Below, one piece after another: positions 6,701-12,680 of a stretch of 12,680 nt of DNA (position 1 is the stretch's first letter; each line of letters starts with the position of its first letter). The stretch covers positions 1-12,680 of the forward strand of contig JAJYOQ010000077.1 in NCBI GenBank assembly GCA_021796135.1. The letters run 5' to 3'. The DNA is from Bacteroidota bacterium (lineage in GTDB: Bacteria > Bacteroidota > Ignavibacteria > Ignavibacteriales > Ignavibacteriaceae). The notes beneath the pieces were generated by a model. The model was not told where the DNA came from. It worked only from the letters and a program-made list of their open reading frames with translations, and did not search any database. Made by a program: the position numbers and the translations under genes.

Positions 6701-7459
6701 TTATTTCTCACTCTTACTCATAAATGGAGCTAATAGATCTATTGGTACGGGAAAAATTATAGTTGAATTTTTATCTGAAGAAATCTCAGTTAATGTTTGT
6801 AAGAATCTAAGTTGAATAGCAACAGGGAATTTACCAATTATTTCTGCTGCTTCAGAAAGTTTCTGGCTCGCCTGGAACTCGCCTTCAGCGTTAATAATCT
6901 TAGCCCGTCGTTCTCTTTCTGCCTGAGCTTGAATTGCTATGGCTCTTTGCATTTCGATCGGGAGGTCTACTTGTTTAACTTCAACAACCGAGACTTTGAC
7001 ACCCCAAGGTTCAGTTTGTTCATCTATAATTTGCTGAAGTTCCCGATTGATTTTATCACGCTCAGATAATAATTCATCAAGTGTAGATTGTCCTATAATA
7101 CTTCTTAAAGTAGTTTGTGAAATCTGTGACGTGGCTGAATAATAATCTTCAACTTCAACAACAACTTTCTCTGCCTGAACAACACGAAAATAAACAACCG
7201 CATTAACTTTTAGTGAAACATTATCTTTTGTAATAATATCTTGCGGCGGAACATCCATTACAATCGTACGCAAACTGACCTTTACCATACGATCAACCAT
7301 TGGAATAAGAAAAATTAAACCCGGTCCTTTAGCATCAATTAATCTTCCTAGTCTAAAAACTACACCACGTTCATATTCCCGCAATATTCTAATTGAATTG
7401 CTTAATATAAATAAGCCAAAGAACACGACGATAAAAAAGAAAACGGAAATTGTATCCAT
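6701..7459 (-). CDS. Stomatin/slipin-type SPFH membrane protein
   Basis: 252 residues, the usual length for bacterial slipins. Residues 4-22 form a membrane anchor. The SPFH/band-7 domain starts at [15 protein letters not shown] (25-39) and continues through G-P-G-L-I-F-L-I-P at 45-53, the [10 protein letters not shown] region at 71-80 and V-Y-F-R-V at 89-93. An Ala/Glu/Arg-rich coiled-coil stretch at about 172-205 ([14 protein letters not shown]) leads to a hydrophobic C-terminus (S-T-I-I-F-P-V-P at 232-239), the kind of segment that archaeal NfeD proteases cleave in their stomatin partner. These proteins form large ring or cage oligomers in the membrane. It lies 25 nt downstream of nfeD. 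A strong Shine-Dalgarno sequence, AGGAGGG (complement of 7464-7470), sits 4 nt before the ATG. Confidence 0.93.
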   Translation of the reverse strand: MDTISVFFFIVVFFGLFILSNSIRILREYERGVVFRLGRLIDAKGPGLIFLIPMVDRMVKVSLRTIVMDVPPQDIITKDNVSLKVNAVVYFRVVQAEKVVVEVEDYYSATSQISQTTLRSIIGQSTLDELLSERDKINRELQQIIDEQTEPWGVKVSVVEVKQVDLPIEMQRAIAIQAQAERERRAKIINAEGEFQASQKLSEAAEIIGKFPVAIQLRFLQTLTEISSDKNSTIIFPVPIDLLAPFMSKSEK

Positions 7460-7484
7460 GAAACCCTCCTTCTGCTAAATAGAA

Positions 7485-8768
7485 TTATTTAGCTTTTCGA
7501 ATTAATAATTTAAGTTTTGAAACACCAACCACAATAACATCCTCGCCTTTAGCAATTATTCCCTCTACGCTCTCAGCATTCCATATTTCACCGTGAACCC
7601 GGACCTGTCCTTTAGGATTAATCTCAGATATAGTTTCACCCGTCATGTTAATTAAGCTGTCAATTCCGGTTTTAGGTTTTAATTTCTGTGCTTTAATGCC
7701 ATATCCTATTGCAAATAAGAAGAAACCTAAGGTTAAAATTGCAATTAAAATAATTAACTCCCAGGATATGTCCATTCCTCCCAGAGTAGAACGAGTATTT
7801 ATCAGCATGAATGAACCGAAAACCAAAGACACAACACCTCCTACGGTCAATATTCCATGACTTACAATTTTTATTTCGAGTACAAATAAAATAATTCCGA
7901 ATATAATCAAAGCTAACCCCGCATAATTTATAGGTAAAGTATTCATAGAATAGAAAGATAAAATTAAGCTTATAAAACCTATTACACCGGGGAAAATTAA
8001 ACCCGGGTTGTACAGCTCAAATAAAAGACCGAATGTACCCAGCATTAATAATATATAATAAATATTCGGATCGCTTAAAAGACTTAGAAGTTTCTGCTGA
8101 AAACTCATATTAAAATAAATAATTTTTGATGGTCTAGTATGAAGAATGACTTTACCTTTGTCAGTATAAACTATTGCACCATCTACTTTTTGCAAAAGAT
8201 CATTCATGTTATTTGCAATAAGATCAATTACTGTGTCATCCAGGGCTTCCGATTCAGTAATTGAGATACTATTTCTTACAGCATTTTCAGCCCACTTAAC
8301 ATTTCTATGTCTTTTTGAGCTAATTGACCTTATAAAAGCCGCTGCATCATTTGTAACTTTCTCGGTCATTGTAGAGTCCATTTTTGATCCAAAAGAAAAC
8401 GGATGAGCTGCGCCAATATTTGTGCCCGGAGCCATGGCGTCAATATTTGCAGAAAGGGTTATAAAAACACCGGCTGAAGCTGCTCTGGAGCCTTGAGGAG
8501 CAACATAAACTATGATAGGAATAGGGGATTGAAGTATACCTGAAACTATATTTCTTGTAGATTCTAAAAGTCCCCCGGGGGTATTCAATCTAATTACTAA
8601 ACATTGTGCATTAACTTCTTTAGAATATTCAATACCGGATTTTATATAATCAGCTGCTGCCGGATTAATTTCACCGTTTAGAGTTAATACTACTACATTT
8701 TGAGATTGACAAAGAAGTTGGATGGAAATAGATAGATAAAATAATAATATTGAAAACCATCGTGCCAA
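7485..8768 (-). CDS. nfeD: NfeD-family membrane-bound ClpP-class serine protease
   Basis: 427 residues, the long protease-containing form of NfeD. Residues 1-21 look like a signal peptide. Residues 24-200 are the ClpP/SDH-like protease: N-T-P-G-G at 62-66 (oxyanion region), nucleophile Ser98 in R-A-A-S-A-G-V-F, and Lys137 in E-K-V-T-N, which aligns with the catalytic Lys of the archaeal 1510-N protease (K-I-T-N), so the Ser-Lys dyad appears intact. Residues 235-360 hold about four to five membrane helices. Residues 370-427 are the soluble OB-fold NfeD domain (G-E-T-I-S-E-I-N-P-K-G-Q-V-R-V-H-G). The known partner is the adjacent stomatin, whose C-terminus is the substrate in archaea. The start is TTG at 8768-8766, chosen because a good Shine-Dalgarno sequence sits 5 nt upstream and the nearby ATG at 8760-8758 is out of frame. 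Confidence 0.93.
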   Translation of the reverse strand: MARWFSILLFYLSISIQLLCQSQNVVVLTLNGEINPAAADYIKSGIEYSKEVNAQCLVIRLNTPGGLLESTRNIVSGILQSPIPIIVYVAPQGSRAASAGVFITLSANIDAMAPGTNIGAAHPFSFGSKMDSTMTEKVTNDAAAFIRSISSKRHRNVKWAENAVRNSISITESEALDDTVIDLIANNMNDLLQKVDGAIVYTDKGKVILHTRPSKIIYFNMSFQQKLLSLLSDPNIYYILLMLGTFGLLFELYNPGLIFPGVIGFISLILSFYSMNTLPINYAGLALIIFGIILFVLEIKIVSHGILTVGGVVSLVFGSFMLINTRSTLGGMDISWELIILIAILTLGFFLFAIGYGIKAQKLKPKTGIDSLINMTGETISEINPKGQVRVHGEIWNAESVEGIIAKGEDVIVVGVSKLKLLIRKAK

Positions 8769-8773
8769 GCAAA

Positions 8774-8779
8774 CTCCTG
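8774..8779 (-). promoter_or_regulatory. Ribosome binding site fixing a TTG start
   Basis: Read on the minus strand the sequence is CAGGAG, then TTTGC, then TTG. The AGGAG core with a 5-nt spacer identifies TTG (8768-8766) as the nfeD initiation codon. The only close ATG (8760-8758) lies in another frame. Confidence 0.75.
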
Positions 8780-8913
8780 ACTATATGTAATGTTAAATTA
8801 CCTAAAAAATAAAATTCAAACAAGTTAGCCAGGGCTAATAATAAACATAACCTAATTTTAATCTAGTAATAAATATTAAAGATAAATCCATATACAATTT
8901 ATTTTAGAATTAA

Positions 8914-8945
8914 AAAATTTAGTACGAAATTTGAAATACACAAAA
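8914..8945 (-). promoter_or_regulatory. Candidate promoter for nfeD-stomatin
   Basis: On the minus strand: TTTTG at 8945-8941, a 19-nt spacer, TAAATTTT at 8921-8914 (TAnnTTTG with the last base changed). It would give a 5' leader of about 140 nt before the TTG start. That leader contains a small 5-bp hairpin (8825-8829 with 8834-8838) of unclear meaning. The rest of the 238-nt gap to the divergent HIT gene is AT-rich; I see no good promoter for the HIT gene in it. Confidence 0.4.
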
Positions 8946-9006
8946 GATTAAGTATTTCTAATATTTTGTAATTGCCCGAAAGCTTTTTAATACCTATTTT
9001 TAGAAT

Positions 9007-9432
9007 ATGGATTGTATATTTTGTGATATAATTGATAAAAAGGCGAAAGCTGAAGTTCTCTTTGAGAATGAATCCGTCATTTCTTTCCTTGACATTCGAC
9101 CGGTTAATTATGGGCATGCATTAGTGATTCCCAAAAATCATTATATTGACTTTCTCTCTATCCCTCAAATTGAACTGAATGAAATAATTGCTGTTACGCA
9201 AAAAGTTTCGTCTGCAATTTATAATAGTATAAAACCGGATGGACTGAATGTTATTACTAATAATGGGCAAGCTGCCGGTCAATCTGTATTCCATTTCCAT
9301 TTTCATATTATTCCGAGATTTTATAAAGATAGCTTTACTTTTAAGCCAATCTTGAAAGACTATGAAAAAGACAGCATAAAAGAATTTGCTGAAATAATTA
9401 GATCCGAAATTAAATTAGAGAGGGTAAAGTGA
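9007..9432 (+). CDS. HIT-family nucleotide hydrolase (Hint/HinT-like)
   Basis: 141 residues, a typical length. The family triad H-F-H-F-H-I-I lies at 96-102, with His98 in the catalytic middle position, followed by P-R. N-V-I-T-N-N-G at 81-87 and A-G-Q at 90-92 are the conserved nucleotide-binding stretch. C3 and C6 (C-I-F-C), with H45 and H96, form the zinc site found in many HIT proteins. Members hydrolyse the phosphoramidate or phosphoanhydride of AMP conjugates; the exact substrate cannot be read from sequence. The ATG is immediately followed by the canonical D-C-I-F-C start, which supports it, although no strong Shine-Dalgarno sequence is seen. The stop overlaps the GTG start of the cobalamin-binding gene, so the two are co-transcribed; no functional reason for the pairing is evident. 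Confidence 0.95.
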   Translation: MDCIFCDIIDKKAKAEVLFENESVISFLDIRPVNYGHALVIPKNHYIDFLSIPQIELNEIIAVTQKVSSAIYNSIKPDGLNVITNNGQAAGQSVFHFHFHIIPRFYKDSFTFKPILKDYEKDSIKEFAEIIRSEIKLERVK

Positions 9433-9836
9433 ATAACAAAATTAGAGTATTAGTTGCTAAAGCAGGGCTAGACGGGCATGATAGGGGTGCTAAAATAATT
9501 GCCGCTGCTCTTAGGGATGCAGGTATGGAAGTTATTTATACTGGATTAAGACAGACTCCGGAAATGATTGTTGAAGCTGCATTACAGGAGGATGTAGACG
9601 TTATCGGAATAAGCATCTTATCGGGAGCACACATGACAATCTTTCCAAAGATACTTACTTTGATGAAAGAAAAAGAATTATCAGATGTGTTATTAACCGG
9701 CGGCGGTATTATCCCTGATGAAGATATTGAAATTTTAAAGAAAATGGGAGTCGGAGAACTCTTTACTCCCGGCGCGCCTACTACTGCTATTGCAGAATAT
9801 ATTAAGAATTGGCGAACCGAACATCCTAAAAATTGA
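9429..9836 (+). CDS. Stand-alone cobalamin (B12)-binding subunit of an acyl-CoA mutase
   Basis: 135 residues, corresponding to the C-terminal B12 domain of methylmalonyl-CoA mutase as a separate protein. The base-off/His-on motif is complete: D15-G-H17-D-R-G20 (His17 ligates cobalt). S62-I-L64 and the Gly-Gly at 91-92 complete the signature. L-D-G-H-D-R-G-A-K and Y-T-G-L-R-Q-T-P are strongly typical of the mutase family, as opposed to methyltransferase B12 domains. Such small subunits pair with a large catalytic subunit encoded elsewhere: methylmalonyl-CoA, or alternatively isobutyryl- or 2-hydroxyisobutyryl-CoA mutase. No catalytic subunit or MeaB-type chaperone gene is in the window. The start is GTG at 9429, overlapping the HIT stop by 4 nt (GTGA), with a purine-rich GAGAGGG just upstream. 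Confidence 0.93.
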   Translation: MNNKIRVLVAKAGLDGHDRGAKIIAAALRDAGMEVIYTGLRQTPEMIVEAALQEDVDVIGISILSGAHMTIFPKILTLMKEKELSDVLLTGGGIIPDEDIEILKKMGVGELFTPGAPTTAIAEYIKNWRTEHPKN

Positions 9837-9863
9837 ATAATAAAGTTTGATTCTATTATTCAA
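9828..9863 (-). terminator. Shared hairpin terminator between convergent genes
   Basis: A 10-bp perfect stem pairs 9833-9842 with 9854-9863 around an 11-nt loop. On the minus strand it is followed directly by five T (complement of 9828-9832), which suits termination of the glycosyltransferase gene. On the plus strand the trailing T-rich stretch (CTTTTCTTTGTTT) starts a few bases later and is weaker. The TGA stops of both convergent genes lie inside the two arms. The stem is AT-rich (one G-C pair), so efficiency is uncertain. Confidence 0.55.
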
Positions 9864-11044
9864 GCAACTTTTCTTTGTTTGTACAATTCTTTTAATCTAT
9901 AATTTTCTATTACATCAATATAGTTATGAAATAATTCACTAAATATATTGCTCCATGATTGTGATTTTGCAAATTCCACAGCGTTTCTAGCAATATTATT
10001 ACGAAACTCGGGATGTTCAATTAGTATTTCAATTTTATCCGAAATATCATTCGCATTTCTTGGCAATGCAATTAAGCCATTTTGATTATTTTTTATCATT
10101 CCGTAAGCTCCGCCTTCTTTAACACAAATTGGAGGTAATCCGGATGCCATTGCTTCAACGGTAACATTCCCAAAAGTTTCCGTAGTTGAAGGGAAAATAA
10201 ATATGTCTGAGGATGCATAGGTCATAGACAATTCATTACCTGATTGATATCCGAGAAATTTAGCATTAGGCATTAGCTCTTGTAAATCCTCTCTAATTGG
10301 ACCATCGCCCACTAAAACAAAAACAATATCATTTCGTCTCTCATTAAGAATTTTATATACTTCAGAAAGAGTTCTTAAATCCTTTTCCCAAACAAGTCGT
10401 CCGGCATAAAGTAATGCTACTTTTCCTTCAATCCCAAGATCCCTTTTCCAATCCACAGATTTATACATTGGATTAAATACCTCTGTATCAACACCGTGAG
10501 GAAGATATTTGGTAGTTGTTATGTCGTGTTCTCTAAGTTCGTTGATAATTGGAAGCGAGGGTACATAAACGGATTCGCATCTGTTATATATACTTCGAAA
10601 ATAATTCCAACTAACTGATTCAAGAGATTTAACTTTATAATATTTAGCATAACTAACAAAATGTGTATGATAGGTTGAAACGACAGGGATTCTATATTTT
10701 AATCCGAACTTTAGTGCTGCATAACCAAGAGGACATGGACTATTAAAGTGAATAATATCCGGTTTAAATTCTAATAATCGTTTTTCAAAACTCTTTTGTC
10801 CCGAATAGGGTAATCGATATTCTTTATAAAAGGGAACTGTTATCGAAGGAACCTTAAACATTTCAGTCGGCTGCTTATTTAATTCGGGAATAATAGCTGA
10901 AATAAAAATATTTTCAATTTTGCGTTCATTAAGCTCATCAATCAATTTATAGAGAACTCTAGTGACACCATCAATACCCGGGCGCATACTCCCGGCAAAA
11001 TATGCAATTTTTAGATTGGACTCTTCTTGCATTAAATTGTGCAT
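9860..11044 (-). CDS. GT4-family glycosyltransferase (MgtA/SQD2-like)
   Basis: 394 residues, GT-B fold. The N-terminal acceptor half begins I-A-Y-F-A-G and has the Gly-rich loop P-G-I-D-G-V-T-R at 22-29, H-F-N-S-P at 99-103 and T-Y-H-T-H at 124-128. The C-terminal donor half shows L-P-H-G-V-D at 181-186, Y-A-G-R-L at 213-217 with Lys221, V-G-D-G-P at 245-249, and the E-x7-E motif E289-T-F-G-N-V-T-V-E297. This pattern matches retaining GT4 enzymes of the mannosyltransferase/SQD2-like branch that use nucleotide-sugar donors; the actual sugar and acceptor (lipid or polysaccharide) cannot be told. AGGAT sits 7 nt before the ATG. An alternative start at Met5 is possible. It is divergent from the GT-C gene, so the block probably makes a surface glycan or glycolipid. 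Confidence 0.92.
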   Translation of the reverse strand: MHNLMQEESNLKIAYFAGSMRPGIDGVTRVLYKLIDELNERKIENIFISAIIPELNKQPTEMFKVPSITVPFYKEYRLPYSGQKSFEKRLLEFKPDIIHFNSPCPLGYAALKFGLKYRIPVVSTYHTHFVSYAKYYKVKSLESVSWNYFRSIYNRCESVYVPSLPIINELREHDITTTKYLPHGVDTEVFNPMYKSVDWKRDLGIEGKVALLYAGRLVWEKDLRTLSEVYKILNERRNDIVFVLVGDGPIREDLQELMPNAKFLGYQSGNELSMTYASSDIFIFPSTTETFGNVTVEAMASGLPPICVKEGGAYGMIKNNQNGLIALPRNANDISDKIEILIEHPEFRNNIARNAVEFAKSQSWSNIFSELFHNYIDVIENYRLKELYKQRKVA

Positions 11045-11175
11045 AATGATCCTAATATAATTTATATGGATTTATTCAGATTTAACATATTATCCGCAAA
11101 TACTGAATTGAAATTAAAATGAAATGGTTTTAATGAAAATCTAAATATTTATGAGGTTAAAAATAAAGGGATTGA

Positions 11176-11242
11176 AATTAATTAACATTAAAATTGATGT
11201 TAATAAATTATTAATTTAATATTACCCAGAATAGTAATATTA
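11176..11242. repeat. Two tandem inverted repeats between divergent glycosyltransferase genes
   Basis: Dyad 1: ATTAACAT (11181-11188), 8-nt loop, ATGTTAAT (11197-11204), extended after one mismatch by 4 more pairs (11176-11179 with 11206-11209). Dyad 2: TAATATTAC (11217-11225), 8-nt loop, GTAATATTA (11234-11242). The centres are 37 bp apart. They lie in the 253-nt AT-rich gap at 11045-11297, where no terminator is needed because both flanking genes point outward. They could be operator sites or RNA hairpins in the leader of the gene at 11298. No other feature is visible in this gap, and I could not find a convincing -33/-7 promoter pair for either gene. Confidence 0.4.
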
Positions 11243-11297
11243 TATTTATTTAATTTATAAATTAGTATATCCAATATTTAAATCTATTTATTCTTAA

Positions 11298-12629
11298 ATG
11301 CACAAAATCTTTAGATTAATTTCAGATAATCTTTTGACAGCAGTAATTATATACATTGCAATTCAATTTATTATATTATTTACCGTTCCTTTTGTATATA
11401 AAAGTGATTCACTTTATAATTATAATTTGGCGCAGCAATGTTTAACCTCACATAGATTTTATCCATTGCCCCAGCATCTTTATCAGGATTACATTATAGC
11501 ACCACTTTTTATAAACCTTTTAATTATTGTATTGTCAGTTTATAATTCAACCTTATCAATCGGGGTATTAAATATTTTTCTTAATATCCTTCAACTTTAC
11601 TTAGTATTTCGATTATCGCAAAAAATATTTAATGATCATGCTGCAAGAATAGCTGTTATTCTTTATATCTTTTATATCAGCTCAATCGGGTTGATATTAA
11701 TGAATTTAACAGAATTGTCCTTTGGTTGTCTTATTCTAGGTAGTATTTATTTTTACTTGTTAAAAAGTAAGCTATCATATTTTATTGCCGGCTTATTAGC
11801 AGCAGCATCAGTCGGAATAAGACCATTGGGCTGGGGTTTAATTGCTATTTATTTTTTAATTACTGTTTATCATTTATTTTCAAAGAGATCCAAAACACCT
11901 TTATTTATTGCAGCCGGGTTGTTCTTATTTATTCTGGTATTCGGTAGTTTTACTTATTTAAACTTCGGTCAATTTATCTTTACGTCAAACAATGGTCCTA
12001 TTAATATCTTAATAGGAGCAAACAGAAATGCTACCGGCGCTTTTAATGCGAATGTTTTCGATAAAGGGAATTCCGGTTACATAGATTCCCCTGAAACAAA
12101 AACATTTTATTTTAAAGAAGAATATTGGAAAAACCAGGCTGAGAACTGGATTATAAAACATCCTATAAAGTGGATTAGTCTTTTCCCTTTAAAGATTATT
12201 TATATGTTTGCATGGGATGATTTCTCTGTTTCACATTTATTTGATTACGGGAAATGGAATCTTTTTCTAGTATTGAAGACAATTATTATCAATAGAGATT
12301 TCAGCAATATTCTTTCCGGAATGCCGTTTTATGAGAAGATTATCTATATTTTAGTCCAAATTCTTCATCATTTATATTATTTTTCATTGTTAATAATATT
12401 TCTTTTCTTATTATCAGGAAAAAAAAGATCGATTTTCTTTAATGAAGGGATTTTAATTAATTTGAGTTTCATTTCCATTTGTTTAATAATGAACCTTGTT
12501 ACATACGGAGATGCCCGATACAAATACCCTTATGTTATTTTAATAATTATAATGATATCGGATTTTGTTTATAAGTTTGTTACAACTAAAAACATAAAAA
12601 ATAATTCTACGGTTAAAAAAAATGATTGA
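11298..12629 (+). CDS. Polytopic GT-C-type glycosyltransferase (GT39/ArnT-like)
   Basis: 443 residues with about 10 or 11 membrane helices, beginning at 12-32 and 66-104 and ending near 410-427. The first extracytoplasmic loop contains S-D-S-L-Y-N at 36-41; Asp37 is in the place of the catalytic or metal-binding acidic residue of GT-C enzymes. N-L-T-E-L at 136-140 and G-I-R-P-L-G-W at 173-179 are like those in GT39/PMT relatives, as is the late G-D-A-R-Y-K-Y-P (404-411). The stretch H-P-I-K-W-I at 288-293 is a common feature just before a late helix. Such enzymes use polyprenyl-phosphate sugars on the outer side of the inner membrane. The exact family is uncertain, and a polymerase or flippase-like role is less likely. 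No Shine-Dalgarno sequence is seen at the ATG. The last 8 nt overlap the start of the next gene. Confidence 0.82.
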   Translation: MHKIFRLISDNLLTAVIIYIAIQFIILFTVPFVYKSDSLYNYNLAQQCLTSHRFYPLPQHLYQDYIIAPLFINLLIIVLSVYNSTLSIGVLNIFLNILQLYLVFRLSQKIFNDHAARIAVILYIFYISSIGLILMNLTELSFGCLILGSIYFYLLKSKLSYFIAGLLAAASVGIRPLGWGLIAIYFLITVYHLFSKRSKTPLFIAAGLFLFILVFGSFTYLNFGQFIFTSNNGPINILIGANRNATGAFNANVFDKGNSGYIDSPETKTFYFKEEYWKNQAENWIIKHPIKWISLFPLKIIYMFAWDDFSVSHLFDYGKWNLFLVLKTIIINRDFSNILSGMPFYEKIIYILVQILHHLYYFSLLIIFLFLLSGKKRSIFFNEGILINLSFISICLIMNLVTYGDARYKYPYVILIIIMISDFVYKFVTTKNIKNNSTVKKND

Positions 12630-12680
12630 ATATAATATTTTATCTGATTCTAAAATAACTGATAATCAATGGGACAATTT
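12622..12680 (+). CDS. N-terminal start of the next gene (3' truncated)
   Basis: An ATG at 12622-12624 opens a frame that stays open for 19 full codons to the window end (M-I-E-Y-N-I-L-S-D-S-K-I-T-D-N-Q-W-D-N). It overlaps the GT-C gene by 8 nt, which suggests coupling. The acidic stretch ending Q-W-D-N resembles the N-terminus of FemAB/GNAT-like proteins found in glycan loci (a Trp-Asp soon after the start), but that is only a hint from 19 residues. Confidence 0.5.
   Translation, partial: MIEYNILSDSKITDNQWDN

Noticed and set aside
8825..8838. Small 5-bp hairpin in the putative nfeD leader, considered as an attenuator or riboswitch element
   Set aside because: Too short and isolated, with no conserved aptamer-like sequence around it. 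The T-rich stretch that follows is common in this AT-rich DNA.
8964..8998. TTTTG and TACCTATT upstream of the HIT gene, considered as a promoter
   Set aside because: The spacing is 22 nt and the second box matches poorly (no TTT core), clearly weaker than the four N19 sites.
8899..9117. 72-codon minus-strand frame reaching from the HIT gene into the gap
   Set aside because: It covers the start of a well-supported HIT gene on the other strand and has no motif; its intergenic part is compositionally AT-rich noise.
1..12680. Defence system, prophage, insertion sequence or CRISPR array
   Set aside because: No transposase, integrase, nuclease, reverse transcriptase or phage structural motif was seen in any supported gene, and no regularly spaced direct repeats were found by eye. 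The window reads as core envelope and metabolic genes.

Overview
This 12.7 kb window is strongly AT-rich, ordinary-looking chromosomal DNA from a Bacteroidota-type bacterium. My best guess is a low-GC Ignavibacteria-like lineage; that rank is inference, while Bacteroidota is better supported. The reasons are an HU-like domain fused through one membrane helix to a SPOR domain, a periplasmic TonB and an outer-membrane barrel, a DUF2085 protein, and promoters of the form TTTG-N19-TAnnTTT(G), the layout used by the Bacteroidota housekeeping sigma factor. I see no insertion sequence, integrase, phage gene, CRISPR array or toxin-antitoxin pair.

Layout. (1) 1-4274, plus strand, envelope block: the 3' end of a TPR-like protein, an outer-membrane beta-barrel with a TonB-box-like segment but no visible plug, the HU-TM-SPOR protein, and a TonB-family energy transducer. 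(2) 4246-6386, minus strand: four genes with overlapping ends, read in the order secreted NHL beta-propeller, DUF2085 membrane protein, a second integral membrane protein, and a 99-residue membrane protein. The last one overlaps the TonB gene tail to tail. (3) 6505-6662: a single tRNA-Gln(CUG) with its own near-ideal promoter and a strong intrinsic terminator. (4) 6701-8768, minus strand: NfeD-type membrane serine protease followed by a stomatin/slipin, a classic pair; the NfeD gene appears to start at TTG. (5) 9007-9836, plus strand: a HIT-family hydrolase overlapping by 4 nt a stand-alone cobalamin-binding mutase subunit. (6) 9860-12680, glycan block: a GT4 glycosyltransferase (minus) divergent from a polytopic GT-C-type glycosyltransferase (plus), which overlaps the first codons of another gene cut by the window end.

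Themes. Most of the window concerns the cell envelope: outer-membrane transport or secretion and its energy supply, a possible nucleoid-to-peptidoglycan tether, membrane quality control (NfeD/stomatin) and surface glycan assembly. Metabolism is represented by the B12-dependent mutase subunit. Genes are tightly packed, with 4-nt start/stop overlaps at five junctions.

Most worth a second look are the HU-TM-SPOR fusion with a repeated Trp-centred motif in its linker, the plug-less barrel with a TonB-box-like N-terminus in the same block as a TonB, the uncharacterised NHL/DUF2085 membrane operon, the recurring N19 promoter architecture, and two tandem dyads between the divergent glycosyltransferase genes. 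No clear candidate for a wholly new multi-gene system emerged. Everything here was read by eye; no alignment or structure prediction was run.
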